A stretch of 64,000 nt of DNA from Antilocapra americana (Eukaryota; Chordata; Mammalia; Artiodactyla; Antilocapridae): assembly GCA_007570785.1 (NCBI GenBank), contig ML660201.1, forward strand, positions 38,744,588-38,808,587, read 5' to 3'. A program made the position numbers and the translations under genes. The notes under the pieces are model-generated. The model ran no database searches and was not told where the DNA came from. It saw nothing but the letters and a program-made list of their open reading frames with translations. Positions 1-11,100 of this stretch are shown here, in pieces; position 1 is the first letter of the stretch, and each line of letters starts with the position of its first letter.

Positions 1-85
1 CCTACTCTAGATGATCTTCCCGACCCAGGGATTGAACCCTGGTCTCCTCCATCACAGGCAGATTCTTCACTGTCTGAGCCACCAG
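1..85 (-). mobile_element. Bov-tA-type SINE, head portion, antisense
   Basis: The sequence reads as the reverse complement of the tRNA-derived SINE head: a B-box-like GGGTTCAATCCCTGGGT equivalent, then the A-box part ending near ACCAG at 85. The rest of the element lies left of the window. Confidence 0.8.
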
Positions 86-950
86 TTCCTAAGCAGTAAT
101 ACTGAGGATATTTTAAAATGCCAAATGTTAGTTGTATTTAATACCAAAAGTTAGTCTTGTCTAGTACTTCACTTTTTCTGCGTAGAACCGTCTCAGTTTT
201 AGAGTCCTTTCTTTACCATAAATAACCTTTATGTCCTTCCCCTCAAGCCACTCTAACTGACTGAGGTCACGGGGAGCCCTCTACTCCTCTCAGACCAGAT
301 ACTGACATCAGGTGCTTCTCCTTCCTCCCTCATGCCCCTCTTTAAAAGTGAGGTTGGCTAGTTCCCCACTTGGGAGAAATTAGAAGAAGACTTTCTCCTT
401 TAAAGGCCAAACCCCTAAGCCTCAGGGTACTACTACCTCCTTTTCCCTTGTGTACTTTCTTGTCTATCCCTCTTGTCCTGTAGAGATGGTGTACTGGACC
501 CAGGATTTTTAGAAAGAATCTTTGAATATCAAACGTCAATATTAACTACATAAATTGTAGTTTACAATACCGTGTTAATTATCTTGCCATTGATTTAAGT
601 TTTCTGGACCTCCTGTCTTTCCTTTTTTGCTGTTTCTATTCCCCAGTCCTTAGCCCTTTTAACTTACTTTGTTCTGACTCTGTCATTTCTTTGATTCCAA
701 TATGCATCCTAGTTTTAGTAACATTTAATTTTTTTAATCCTCTTGAAATTAAGAGAAGACAAATTCTTAGTTTTTTATTCTCTAATGTAAATCCAGTTGC
801 CTTTATTTCTCACCCATCAGGTTCACTTCACCCCATTTAACTGTTTCACTGGGTGATGTCCTTTTATGGCTGAGTTTCCAATCGGTGCCTTCAGTTTAGT
901 TCAAAATGACGGTATTTTCCTATTTTATTCACCTAAGCTCAATTTAATGC
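86..950. other. unassigned non-coding DNA
   Basis: T/C-rich intronic-looking sequence. No exon with paired splice sites and no repeat family could be named. Short open frames here are unsupported. Confidence 0.5.
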
Positions 951-973
951 TGTGTGTGTGTGTGTGTGTGTGT
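951..973. repeat. (TG)11 microsatellite
   Basis: Uninterrupted TG dinucleotide run. Confidence 0.97.
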
Positions 974-1860
974 ATTTCTTAATAGCTGCTCCTTGTCCAT
1001 AATTTTTTTAAGTTGGCCCTCTTGAACTCTGTCTCACAAATTCCCCAAGTGGGCCCTCCTTTTTGGAGGGACTCAGCACTCCACTCTGTGCCCTGAAACA
1101 ACTTTCTGACACGGTTCATTGCCTCCCCAAAGCCCTCCCGTGTGCTTCTCCCCCATGTCCCACCCACTCTTCTTCCTCCATTTCTGTCAGTCTAAATTTT
1201 CCAACCCTGCTAGTCTTCTTTGATTCTCCTTGAGTCCCCACTGTCTCATGAACTGACAGGTCCTGAAATGCTTCCAATTTCTGCTGACACCTAGTTGGAA
1301 GACCTCCATCAGTGTTCCCAAATGTCCTAGCAGGCATCACAATCCCTCCCTGTCTTCCTTGATAAGGATGTCATTTCCAGATTTTATCATCAGGTCACTG
1401 TTTCCTCTACTGAATAAATTAGCATGGTGTTAGAGTCCTTACTGTTATCACAGCTCAGTTTCTTTGACTCCAGACAAATTGGATTGCTAAAAATTTTGAC
1501 TGGCATTTGAAGTCAGAACATTTCTTCATTTCTGTACCTCCACCTCACATTTAATCCACACGCCATTCCTGGCCATTGCAGGGTACTCACACAGATGGAG
1601 TATAATGCAGAGATATGGTACAAAAGGGTAAAGAAGTGGAAATTCAGATGTGTTTTTTGTGTATTAAATTATAAATTTGGTATCTGACATTTCAGATACC
1701 AGTATCAGTAAGTGCAAAGTCTAGATACCTGATAAGACCTGTTAAAGCATTTCCTGAGTTAGCTTTAGTAACTAACCACAGTATGGTCCTTTTCTAGGAA
1801 CAGCCCAAAGAGAAAAATCTGAGAGGGCCAAGGGTGCATTTACACGTGCAAGACACATAT
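974..1860. other. unassigned non-coding DNA
   Basis: Pyrimidine-rich then mixed sequence with no gene signal. It may include decayed old repeats that I cannot name. Confidence 0.45.
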
Positions 1861-2340
1861 CTCCCAGGCTTGTGTACCATCATTATTGTAGTTCTCCCAG
1901 GCTTGATACAGTAGGAATCCCTCTGTCTATCCCTGTCTCTTTTCACTTAACAGACACGGGTTGGTATGTGACTCTCATACATCTAAACAGTCACTCACCG
2001 TCTTCTGTCTTGTCCCCTCTTGACACTGCCGGTGCTCGCTGTTCTAGGTCCCTGTCTCAAGCCTGGAGCAGCGCCCTTATCCAGTCTCTGGTTCATGTCT
2101 TTCACAACTATTAGGATGCCTCTTAGTCTTGTTGCAGCTTCCCTAGTCCACCAGACTTTAGTGGCTTCTAATTTTCCATCATATAAAGCATAAGTTCCAC
2201 TGGCCTTATGCAAATAATCCATGCTCTGTGTTCACAGTAGCATCCACTCTTACCGCACATATAGATTTTGCTTCTCGTCACCGGACACACACTGCCATTC
2301 CTGTTCTGCTTTCTTCTCTGTCTCTGGCCATCACTGAATC
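1861..2340 (+). repeat. possible L2 LINE, decayed
   Basis: The general wording (CT-rich, cattle-type L2 3' body with blocks like 'taaagcataa...ggccttatgcaaataatcc') resembles L2. Similarity is weak. Confidence 0.35.
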
Positions 2341-2414
2341 TCCCTTCGGGTGTGGCTGCTAGTAAACTTTCCCTGGTATCTGAGTCCTCATCGATGATGT
2401 TGTTGTGGATAAGC

Positions 2415-2525
2415 AATAGTCAGTGTGCAGTGGTTGCCCTTCCTGCCTGCTGTGTGACCTTGGGTGAGTTACTTAACCACTTGGTGCCTCAGTTTCCTCA
2501 ACTAAAAAGAATATTAAGAGTACCA
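2415..2525 (+). repeat. MIR SINE, 5' part
   Basis: It contains the MIR core: TGTGTGACCTTGGGTGAGTT, then TTAACCAC and CCTCAGTTTCCTCA. It continues at 2822 after an interruption. Confidence 0.85.
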
Positions 2526-2820
2526 AATGATCTCCACATCTCTATGGCTTACGACAACGGGCATTTATTTCTTGCACCTGGTACATGTGGGTTGAAGCTC
2601 TTCTCACCTTTTTCGTTTCAGGATGCAGGCTGACATGCTGTCATCAGGGTCAGCGTTGTGATGGAACCTCAAGTGCCTCTTAGAATTTTGGCTGGGATGG
2701 GTCACATTGGCTCAGTTCTATTGGCCAAGTCTATCACAAGACTAACCTTAGAATCATTGGAGTAGGAATGTATTCTCCTTCCACGGGGGAAGGACCAGGG
2801 GGTATTTGTGAACAATAATG
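2526..2820. mobile_element. unidentified element interrupting a MIR
   Basis: About 295 bp splits a MIR between its AGTACC and ACATAGGGTT segments. It resembles an old mammalian repeat seen widely ('ggcttacgacaac..catttat'), but I cannot name the family. An open frame across 2268-2633 runs through both repeats and is not a gene. Confidence 0.4.
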
Positions 2821-2821
2821 T

Positions 2822-2940
2822 AGTCCACCATGCTGTCACATAGGGTTATTGCAAGGTGTAAGTGAGTTAATAGGTGTGAGTGCTTAGAAGGGTGCCTGGC
2901 ATACAGTAAAGTCTCAAAGAAGTGTCAGTTGTTGTTACTT
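2822..2940 (+). repeat. MIR SINE, 3' part
   Basis: It resumes the MIR at 'tagggttattgcaagg' and ends after 'gtgcctggcatacagtaa', the typical MIR 3' end. Confidence 0.8.
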
Positions 2941-2954
2941 TTATTGTAAGTTTT

Positions 2955-3085
2955 TTGCTAGGTTTCTGTGCTAAGCATTTTACATGTATCTTACAGTTTA
3001 CTCCTCAACGTTATTATTATCCCCATTTTAAAAAAGAATAAACTGAGGCTTACAGAGGTCAAATTGTCCACAGTCATGCTATTTG
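2955..3085 (-). repeat. MIR SINE, antisense
   Basis: 'gtgctaagcattttacatg' followed by 'tatccccattttaaaa' and 'aactgaggcttacagaggtc' is the reverse complement of MIR. It lies head to head with the MIR just upstream. Confidence 0.8.
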
Positions 3086-3090
3086 CAAGA

Positions 3091-3740
3091 GACACAATGG
3101 GCCTTTAAGTCAGGCCTGCCTTCAAAATCCTTGTTCCTGACCTTTTACTATTCTAGTAAACATGTACTGGGAAGACTTCTCCTAAACTTTATGAGCCTGT
3201 TTCACTGCTGCCACTGCACTCTCTGCCACCCTTGCAGAGACCTTGCCGTGACCTTGAAGGACTTGCCTGTAGGCAGCTGCCCTCCCAAGAAACACAGCAG
3301 CCAAAGTCCCAAGACTTTGGCTATAATGAACTTCAAATTTGTCGTTAGTTACTTTATTCAAGAAACATAGAGGTAGATTCTGTGCAAGACCAGCTGAGTG
3401 ATTGGTACTTGGATTCTGAACCTCTTAATCCCATGTTTGGAAAGCTGAATTTATATGCCACCTCGACTTTGCTTTCTGTGGAATCCAACTTGTCTAAATA
3501 TTTGCTGGAATATCATCTACTCAAGACAGAAGCAAGACTCTACAGGGTGTCCAGCTAGATATTGTTATTGAGAAAGTTACCTATTAGTCTCTCTGTATCT
3601 CATTAGTGGCCAAATGGCAGAATAAGAAATGTAGGCATATGCAGTCTTGTGAGGTTAGATCTGTTCATCTCCAAGATTTAAGGTTTGTAGTATGCCCTTA
3701 TGAAAACATGTTGACCCTCATCTTTCAAGCCCAGAGCAGG
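3091..3740. other. unassigned non-coding DNA
   Basis: No paired splice sites and no recognisable repeat. The 95-residue open frame at 3083 has no family resemblance. Confidence 0.45.
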
Positions 3741-3744
3741 GCTA

Positions 3745-3870
3745 GCCCTTCCATCTCATACTTGATTCACTTATTGATAGTGCTTCTTCCATGAGGATGT
3801 AAGCTGCATGAAGGGAGAGATCATGTTCCATGATCTGCATTTCGCCACAAAGCCTGCCAGCTCAGGAACA
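3745..3870 (+). repeat. L2-like 3' end
   Basis: 'gatgtaagctgcatgaaggg' followed by 'agagatcatg' resembles the L2 3' end segment (gagctccttgagggcaggg). Confidence 0.45.
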
Positions 3871-4017
3871 TACCAGAGTCTGCAGAGAGAACATGCGGAA
3901 GTGACGTAGGTACAGCTCCTGCCTTTAGGCGTTGCATTATGTCTCAGCTCTTAAGTAAAGACTTATATCGGGTAATACTAAATCAAGGTTTCAGATTTAA
4001 GGAGAAGGAAGCATAGG

Positions 4018-4195
4018 GAAGTGGTAAGAGTATATTCTGGAGCCAGACTGCCTGGTTTATATCCCTGCTCCCTACATACTGTCTGTGAAAATTTTGAGCT
4101 TGAATTTTCTTATCTATAAGATGGGAATAATAATAGTATTAATTTTACAGACTTATTGTGAAGATTAAATGTTAGTACTAGTGTTGGACTGTAAG
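4018..4195 (+). repeat. MIR SINE
   Basis: 'ctggagccagactgcctgg', 'tgaattttcttatctataag' and 'gtgaagattaaatg' mark a nearly full MIR. Confidence 0.85.
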
Positions 4196-5018
4196 GCTTC
4201 AAGATATGTTAACTATTACAAATAACAAAATAACACAGGTCAGAGCACCTAGAATTTCCTAAAACAGTGCTACTCAGAGTGGCCATCTGCTTTAAAATAA
4301 AGAACTTGGGTCATGAGGTAAATCAACACTCACCTTCCTTCGAAAAACCCTTGTTAGGAGAAAAAAAAATTGTGCTTGGGGATAAAATTGGTTCACCCTC
4401 TGGCTACAGTTGCTTGTCTTCTTTATAAACAGTATCAGTTCACAGCCATTCCTTTTGTTCCCCTGACCTAGGACATAATAGGCAGTCAGTAAATTTGATT
4501 ATATGCACTAGCCTGATAAAAACCTTCTTTTTAAGATATCTTATTAAGGTAAATGAATAGATTTTCTACTTAATGAACTTCATAAATTTTAAGCTCCCAC
4601 TATGCCATACGCTGTAAGTCTATATTATAATTATTTATAGTTTTCCTGTATCTTTGAATATTTTTTTTCCAGCAGTGAGTAGATAAAGGCAGCCATATAG
4701 GCCATTGTGGGAAGTCTAGAATGGGTCTTACCAGATCCCATTTTATTTATTTATTTTTGTCATCATGTTAGTGTTTATATACAGAGTCAAATATAAAAAA
4801 ACTAGGCATAATTTTTGCAGGTAAGATTTATTTATATAAATTAGTTTGGTACTATGGCAGCTTTTTAGCAAAAAAATGTATATGTGGTGCTATGTAGAAC
4901 GAAATTAATACTATAAGTTAACTTTTTTACCTCATTTATAGCAAAGCAATTTAATGTGAAACTAGGAATTGTATTAGTCTTGATTCTTTAGAAGAAGAAA
5001 ATCAATAACATGTTTTTT
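4196..5018. other. unassigned AT-rich DNA
   Basis: AT-rich sequence with no gene or nameable repeat. Confidence 0.45.
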
Positions 5019-5164
5019 CTTCCAGTTTTATTGAGATATAAATGACATATAGTCTAAGGTAGGCAGCATGATAATTAGACTTATATACATCATGAAATGA
5101 TTATAATAAGTTTTGTAAATATCTGTCAAGAATTAAATATCGATCAAGAACATAAATATTTTGT
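5019..5164 (-). mobile_element. old L1 3' UTR, antisense, left piece
   Basis: 'ttttattgagatataaatga' and 'catgaaatgattataa' are typical of old mammalian L1 3' ends read antisense. It is split by the BovB at 5177 and resumes at 5935. Confidence 0.65.
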
Positions 5165-5176
5165 AAATATTCATCA
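5165..5176. repeat. TSD of BovB, left copy
   Basis: AAATATTCATCA; the right copy at 5923-5934 is AAATATCCATCA (one mismatch). Confidence 0.8.
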
Positions 5177-5922
5177 AGAACTAAAGATCCTGTTGATGAA
5201 AATGAAAGAGGAGAGTGAAAAAGTAGGCTTGAAACTCAATATTCAGAAAACTAAGATTGTGGCATCTGGTCCCATCACTTCATGGCAAATAGATGGGGAA
5301 ACAATGGAAGCAGTAAGAGACTTTATTTTTTGGGTTCCAAAATTACTGCAGATGGTGACTGCAGCCATGAAATTAAAAGACACTTACTCCTTGGAAGAAA
5401 AGCTATGCCCAACCTAGATAGCATATTAAAAAGCAGAGACATTACTTTGTCAGCAAAGGTCCATCTAGTCAAAGCTATGGTTTTTCCAGTGGTCATGTAT
5501 GGATATGAGAGTTGGACTGTAAAGAAAGCTGAGCGCAAAAGAATTGATACTTTTGAACAGTGGTGTTGGAGAAGACTCTTGAGAGTCCCTTGGACTGCAC
5601 AAAGATCCACCCAGTCCATCCTAAAGGAAATCAGTCCTGAATATTCATTGGAAGGACTGATGCTGAAGCTGAAACTCCAATACTTTGGCCACCTGATGCA
5701 AAGAACTGACTCATGGGAAAAGACCCTGATGTTGGGCAAGATTGAAGGCAGGAGGAGAAGGGGATGACAGAGGATGAGATGGTTGGATGGCATCACTGAC
5801 TCAATGGACATGAGTTTGAGCAAGCTCTGGGAATTGGTGATAGACAGGGAAGCCTGATGTGCTGCAGTCCATGGGGTTGCAAAGAGTTGGACACGACTGA
5901 GTGACTGAACTGAATTGAACTG
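5177..5922 (+). mobile_element. BovB (RTE) LINE, 5'-truncated
   Basis: The 746-bp 3' portion of BovB is flanked by a 12-bp TSD. It begins just after the position of the reverse transcriptase YADD motif and runs through the C-terminal coding part (FFPVVMYGYESW-like block, [14 protein letters not shown]) to the GACTGAACTGAA tail. Frames are broken, including a stop near 5766. Confidence 0.95.
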
Positions 5923-5934
5923 AAATATCCATCA

Positions 5935-6120
5935 CTCATATAGTTACAACAGTAAAGAAAGAGAAAAAATTTTTCCTTGTGATGAGAACTCTTAGGATTT
6001 ACTCTTTTAACTTCCAGATATAATATACATCAGTGTTGATTATGTTTATAATGTCGTACACTGTATCCCTCGTCCTTAGTTATCTTATAACTAGATGTTT
6101 GTACCTTTTGACTATCTTCC
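5935..6120 (-). mobile_element. old L1 3' UTR, antisense, right piece
   Basis: It continues the element of 5019 ('ccatcactcatatagttac', 'gaactcttaggatttactc'). Confidence 0.65.
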
Positions 6121-6190
6121 TATAATATAAAATATTAGAATATATAATATTTATGTTAAATAATGCATATTATATATAATATTCTATGTA
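6121..6190. repeat. AT-rich imperfect inverted repeat
   Basis: 'agaatatataatat' near 6134 and 'ataatattct' near 6174 are nearly reverse complements, within almost pure A/T. Confidence 0.7.
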
Positions 6191-6612
6191 TAAGAGTTAT
6201 TGTAAGAAATTAGCTCATAAGATTATGGAGGCTGAGAAATCCCACAGTTGGCAAGCTCAAGTCCCAGGAAAGCCCATGATAAAATTCCAAGTCTGAGTCC
6301 AGAGGCCTAAGAACCAGAAGGTAGTCTGAATCCTCATTCAAGTCCAAAAATAGATGACCACTGTCCCAGCTTGAAGACGAAAAAGAATTCTCCCTTCCTG
6401 TGCCTTTTCATTCTAATCAGGTTTCCAACAGAGTAGGTGAGGTTCACTGGCATCAGGGAGGGCAATCTGCTTTGCTCTGCAGATTCCAATGTTAAATCTC
6501 ATCCAGAGGCACCCTCACAGACTTACTCAGAAGAGTATTCAGCTGGATATCTGGGAATCCATGTCCCAGTCAAGTTGCCACATAGAATTAACCATCATCA
6601 TAATATTAGACA
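6191..6612. repeat. old mammalian interspersed repeat, probably LTR-type
   Basis: 'attatggaggctgagaaatc', 'ctcattcaagtcc', 'gaattctcccttcctgtgcc' and 'agtcaagttgcc..tagaattaaccatc' form a block found widely in mammals, which I associate with old LTR retrotransposons. The family is uncertain. Confidence 0.45.
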
Positions 6613-7595
6613 CAGTGCCCCTTTTGCAAAGGTCAACTTATTTGATTTCTATATACTCTTAAGGATGAATGCTTTTCCTTCTCAAAGTCTATTTACTTAG
6701 CCTATTTTTGGATTTTAATTCCTTATTTTTGAATAAAATTTTTGTTTTCTTTTTGATTTTTACAGGTAGTCTACTTTTATGGCAGGTTATTAACCATCAT
6801 TTCTGCTGCATTACTTAAATAATTGAGGACCTAAAGATACATGCGATTGGTTGTTCTGAAAGGTTTTCAGTTGCAGGAGAAACCTGTTACCCAGCTAAAA
6901 GATTTGATAGGTTATAAAGGAAGCCTTTTGAGTACTGGGGCAGGGGAAAGCAGGCTGCTTTGTGCAGCTGTATCTCTGAATATTCTCCTCAAAATGCATT
7001 GTAAGGATGTGCAGTGAGGGTCATAGCCCTCTGCCATTCCAGAGAAAAAAAAAGGAATGTAGGCACTGTAGGCTGAAGGTTCTTGGGGAATGGAGGGAAA
7101 ATGTTTCAAAAACAGAAAAGGACCATTTGAAAGTGCAAAAGAAAATGGACTTCCTAGGAATGAATTGGATTGTTTTCCACTCACAGCCTCTTGTAACCCT
7201 AATGAATAGTACTATAGCTCCACCTACTGTATAGAGAAGTAAAGAGGCAAAATACTGTCAGTCAGAAAGAATCTTCTCCCCCTGACCCCGGGATTTTTTT
7301 TTTTTTTTAATCTTTTGGCTCTTTACTCAAAGTCATTGAAACTGTGTTTATTTTTTGCTTCCAATCTTTCTCTCCCTCTCCTACTAATTTCATGTGTGAA
7401 AGGTTTATGGGTATCATTTTAAAAGCTAACATTTCAAAGAAAACATAACAGGAAATTATAATTTGATGATTTGGTTGAGGTGTCTGGAAATGCATCACAT
7501 AAAATACAATTTAGATATATATCATACTTGAATAAATTATGTGTTAGAAAGACCAAGGAGGGGGAAGACAGTGTTGTTATCTGATGAGGAGAAGA
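6613..7595. other. unassigned non-coding DNA
   Basis: It contains T- and A-runs (7052-7060, 7297-7309). Open frames on both strands at 6912-7234 have no family resemblance. Confidence 0.45.
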
Positions 7596-7599
7596 GTAG

Positions 7600-7770
7600 G
7601 GATTTTAAAGACCTGAATTCTCTAAAACTAATTTGCTTAGTGCCTTGGGCAAGTTACTAAACTTTCCTTGTGTGCTGCAGTTTCTCTATTTAAAAAAATA
7701 ATGAGGATAATGGCATATGCCTTTTCTCTGCCTCATAGAATTCTTATCAGAATGATAGAAGATCAAGTAA
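7600..7770 (+). repeat. MIR SINE
   Basis: 'tgccttgggcaagttactaa', 'agtttctctatttaaa' and 'aatgaggataatggca' match MIR. Confidence 0.75.
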
Positions 7771-7892
7771 CATCCCACTTATCCAACCATCATACTTCCA
7801 GTCTCAGCCGTCTGTAATGAATCTCAGAAGCAGGCAGAAAAAAGCCTGTGAGCCAGGAGAATGCATGCTTTAAGAAAGCAAAGTCCCTTCTG

Positions 7893-7990
7893 GAAGGAGA
7901 ACACATGTATACCCATGGCAGATTCATATCAATGTATGGCAAAACCAACACGATAATGTAAATAAAAAAATTAGTTAATTTAAAAAAAAG
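7893..7990 (+). mobile_element. ruminant L1 3' UTR stub
   Basis: 'cacatgtatacccatggcag' to 'tgtatggcaaaaccaacacg' plus an A-rich tail is the last ~90 bp of the young ruminant L1, as also seen at 20470 and 41810. It is a very short 5'-truncated insertion. Confidence 0.8.
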
Positions 7991-9544
7991 AATTGTATGT
8001 AAAAGTAAGGTCTGTGGTTTAAAGCTGGTTTAAGTGTGTTTGTGTGTGCTTCTCTGTTGGTCTTTCTGTTGTTCTTTCTTCTCTGTAATAACCTAGGAAA
8101 ACAATTGTTGGTTTGTTGTTGTTGTTGTTTTTATTTATGATGAAAAGGTAGGAAAGGATGATGAGGTGAGTATAGGTTTCTCCTTAGAAATTAATCATGA
8201 AAGTAACTGGAGAAGAGAGCGCAGAATCCCAGCAGCATTCTAAGGCTAAAATTGAGAGTAAACAGCTTTCTGAATTTCAAATAATCACACTGTATTGGGT
8301 TTCTGCTTTATAGACCTTAGCAGAAGTTTTCTAAATCATATACAGAATGCTCTTTTACAAAGATATTTGCATTGTATTTTAGGAAGAGTTCCATTTTTTT
8401 TAAGTCTTTAAAGATTATATATTATTTATCATGAAAATCAACATATATGAAGTAATTTTTTCCTAGTGGATACATTCAATACCACTGTATTTTTAAAGAT
8501 ATATTTTGATTTCCTCTATTAAATGGAAAATTAATTCTCCAGGTTTTTTTCCTTGTGGTTTCTGCCAATTTAAATCACTTTCCAAATCACTGTTATTGGT
8601 GAGAAAATGTTGCCTGCCATATCAGTAAACAAAGGATGTTGCAATCATCATCAAGCCACCACCGCCACCCCAGACCGTGAGCCCTGAGGGAACTCAGGAT
8701 ATAACAAACAGTGCTGCCTAGCTCCATGCCCTCAGTCACTGCAGCCTCCCTCTTATATTTTCCCATACATAGAAAAGTGCTAGATTCCTTGAGATATCTG
8801 GTTTTCTTTAATTGCCAGTCATCTTTTGATATTCTGACTACCTGGTCTTGCAGAAACTCTTTATGCATCCTGGCTCCTCACTTACCTCTTCAGAGCAGTT
8901 TCTCAGAGCTGAGAGTCTGTGTCCTGGGCTTTAGTCTTCAGTTTTGTCTGCTAAGTAAAACATAATTCTCAGTTTTTAGTTTGTGCTTTTTTTTTTTTTT
9001 CCAGTAAGATACTGTAAAGTCAAAACAAGGAGTTTTTGGAAAACTGGTTTTAAGGGGTATATGTGTGTGTGACTTATGAAATAAAAGTGTAAATTAAATA
9101 TTTTTCATTGTATTTAGCTTCTTGTAAGAAACTTCTTCTGTTTGAGGGTAGAACTGAAAACTTAAGTCTGGATGGATGTTTATGTAAGTCTTTCTTAATA
9201 TACCTTAAATGCCTAAATGTGTATTATCATGCAGGAAGGGCAACAAATTATTTATATGTTTCGTACTTGAATGTTTTTATATAACATCTTCATTAAAATA
9301 TGTACTAAATTTAAAAATGTAAAATTGAACAAGTCTCAAAATACTTTGTATTTGTTGTTGAATGGAGGCAGGCCAAAAGTGACACCCTTGGTGTCCTTTC
9401 CCATCTGAGAAAACCTGAGAATTCAAATGAGGTTAGTGTAGATCAGGAATTCTCAGACTAATTAAAGTACCAGGTACATTTCCTGTTTACCTAAGACAGA
9501 TGTTGTTCAACTGACTATACATAGTACCAGTGCATAGTGAGGGC
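7991..9544. other. unassigned non-coding DNA
   Basis: It includes a (TTG)n stretch near 8113-8128 and a T-run near 8985-9000. No gene signal was seen; the overlapping 84- and 91-residue open frames at 8593-8965 are on opposite strands and lack splice context. Confidence 0.45.
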
Positions 9545-9747
9545 TGGGCTTCCCTGGTGGCTCAGTGGTAAAGAGTCTACCTGCCAAATGCAGGGTGAGA
9601 AGATCCCCAGGAGAAGGAAATGGCAACCCACTCTAGTATTCTTGCCTGGATAATACGATGGACAGAGGAACCTGGCAGGCTACAGTCCATAGGGTCACAA
9701 AAGAATTGAACATGACTTAGTGACTAAAAAACACAGCACATATTAAT
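9545..9747 (+). mobile_element. Bov-tA SINE
   Basis: tRNA-like head 'cttccctggtggctcag' followed by the BovB-derived body 'atggcaacccactctagtat' and tail 'gaacatgacttagtgac'. Confidence 0.9.
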
Positions 9748-9939
9748 TATGTCCCTTTGACAATCCCTAGACCAGTCTGTATCCTGTTCAACTAGGTGAG
9801 TCCAATGATTGCATACTTAGATGTAACAGCAGTGTCAAATTGCTGTATGTTTCTGAATTATTTTCTCTCAATTTTGATGATACTTACATGGTTGTGAACT
9901 GTTAACAGTTTGTTTACAGGCAAGGACTTTGATGTAGCA

Positions 9940-10205
9940 CTGGATAGATTAGTGGTTGACCACACAGCCTGAACCAGATTGCCTGGATTTGAATACTTAC
10001 TCTGCCATTTGCTGGCAGTGAGACCCCAGGCACATCATTTAACCTCTTTGTGACTCAGGTTCCTTATTGGTGAAATGGTAATAGCAGTGCTAACCCCTCT
10101 CAGAAGGTTGCCACAAGCCTTGTATGACCAAAATACTTAGTCCCTTACTAGTGTGCTTACTACATGTTTAGCCATAGTAATGTTATTGGCAGTGATAGTG
10201 TTACT
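9940..10205 (+). repeat. MIR SINE, near full length
   Basis: 'ttgcctggatttgaatac', 'catcatttaacctctttgtg' and 'ggtgaaatggtaatagc' match MIR. Confidence 0.85.
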
Positions 10206-11100
10206 AAATCACTCAAGCTTAATTGTGAGTGATTAATCTTTCCATATTTTCTCAATTTATCTACAATAGCTGTTTTGTAACCTAATTTACTTTAAAACTT
10301 GTATTTTAAGCACATACAAGTCATGAAAGCAAATGATCTAAGTCATATCATTTTAAGAGGATATGATTCCTTCATTTAATGTGAGTGAATGATTTAGACA
10401 TTAGATACTATTTGAACAGCCTTCTAACTGATGTACCATTAGGTTCCCAGAAGGTGACTGGTTTGTTGCTGAGCTTCTCTCCAGGTCACAGTTGAAGAAA
10501 TCTGGCTAGAGATGGGTATATATGTTTTCTTAGTCACAGTGATGTTATTTACAAGTTCCTTTGCTTGAATTATTTTACTTGGCCTTGAAAACATGTGTTA
10601 ACATGCTTGGTACTGTACAGACTAAAGCAAATGCTAGCTTTTTGAGTTATTTGTAATGAAATGTCAGTAATAGTTCTGCATTAGTGATATGCCACTACAT
10701 AGTTTCAGTGATCAAGTTTATATTCTAGTATGAAGGCAAGAAAGAAAAGCATATTTTAAAACAAGCAAAATTAAAACATCATGGAGTGCATACACTCCAT
10801 AAGTATGGAATAAGATCTACTTTAGGAAAAGTGGTTAGGATAAGCACTTCTAATAACACTTGAACTGAACCCACAGGGTGAGAGGGGGCATGCCCTGTGA
10901 AGAGCTGGGAAGGACATTCCAGCAGGTGGGAAAGCTGTTGTTTAATCAGTGCACTTCCTGTACCAGGCATTTCAAAAAACTCATCAGTACTGGTAGATGC
11001 TGGGTCTTTTCTCCAGCTGTTTATAACCTGTGGTGGAGAATAAAGAAATGACTGCCAAAACAAAACATTTCTAATTTACTGTGCCAGTATTTGCACCTCT
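10206..11100. other. unassigned non-coding DNA
   Basis: Mixed AT-rich sequence; no exon or nameable repeat. Confidence 0.45.

Noticed and set aside
2268..2633. 121-residue open frame on the + strand
   Set aside because: It runs across a MIR and an insertion inside that MIR, with no splice context and no family resemblance.
5282..5823. Open frames of 161 and 166 residues on opposite strands
   Set aside because: The + frame is decayed BovB coding sequence; the - frame is its shadow.
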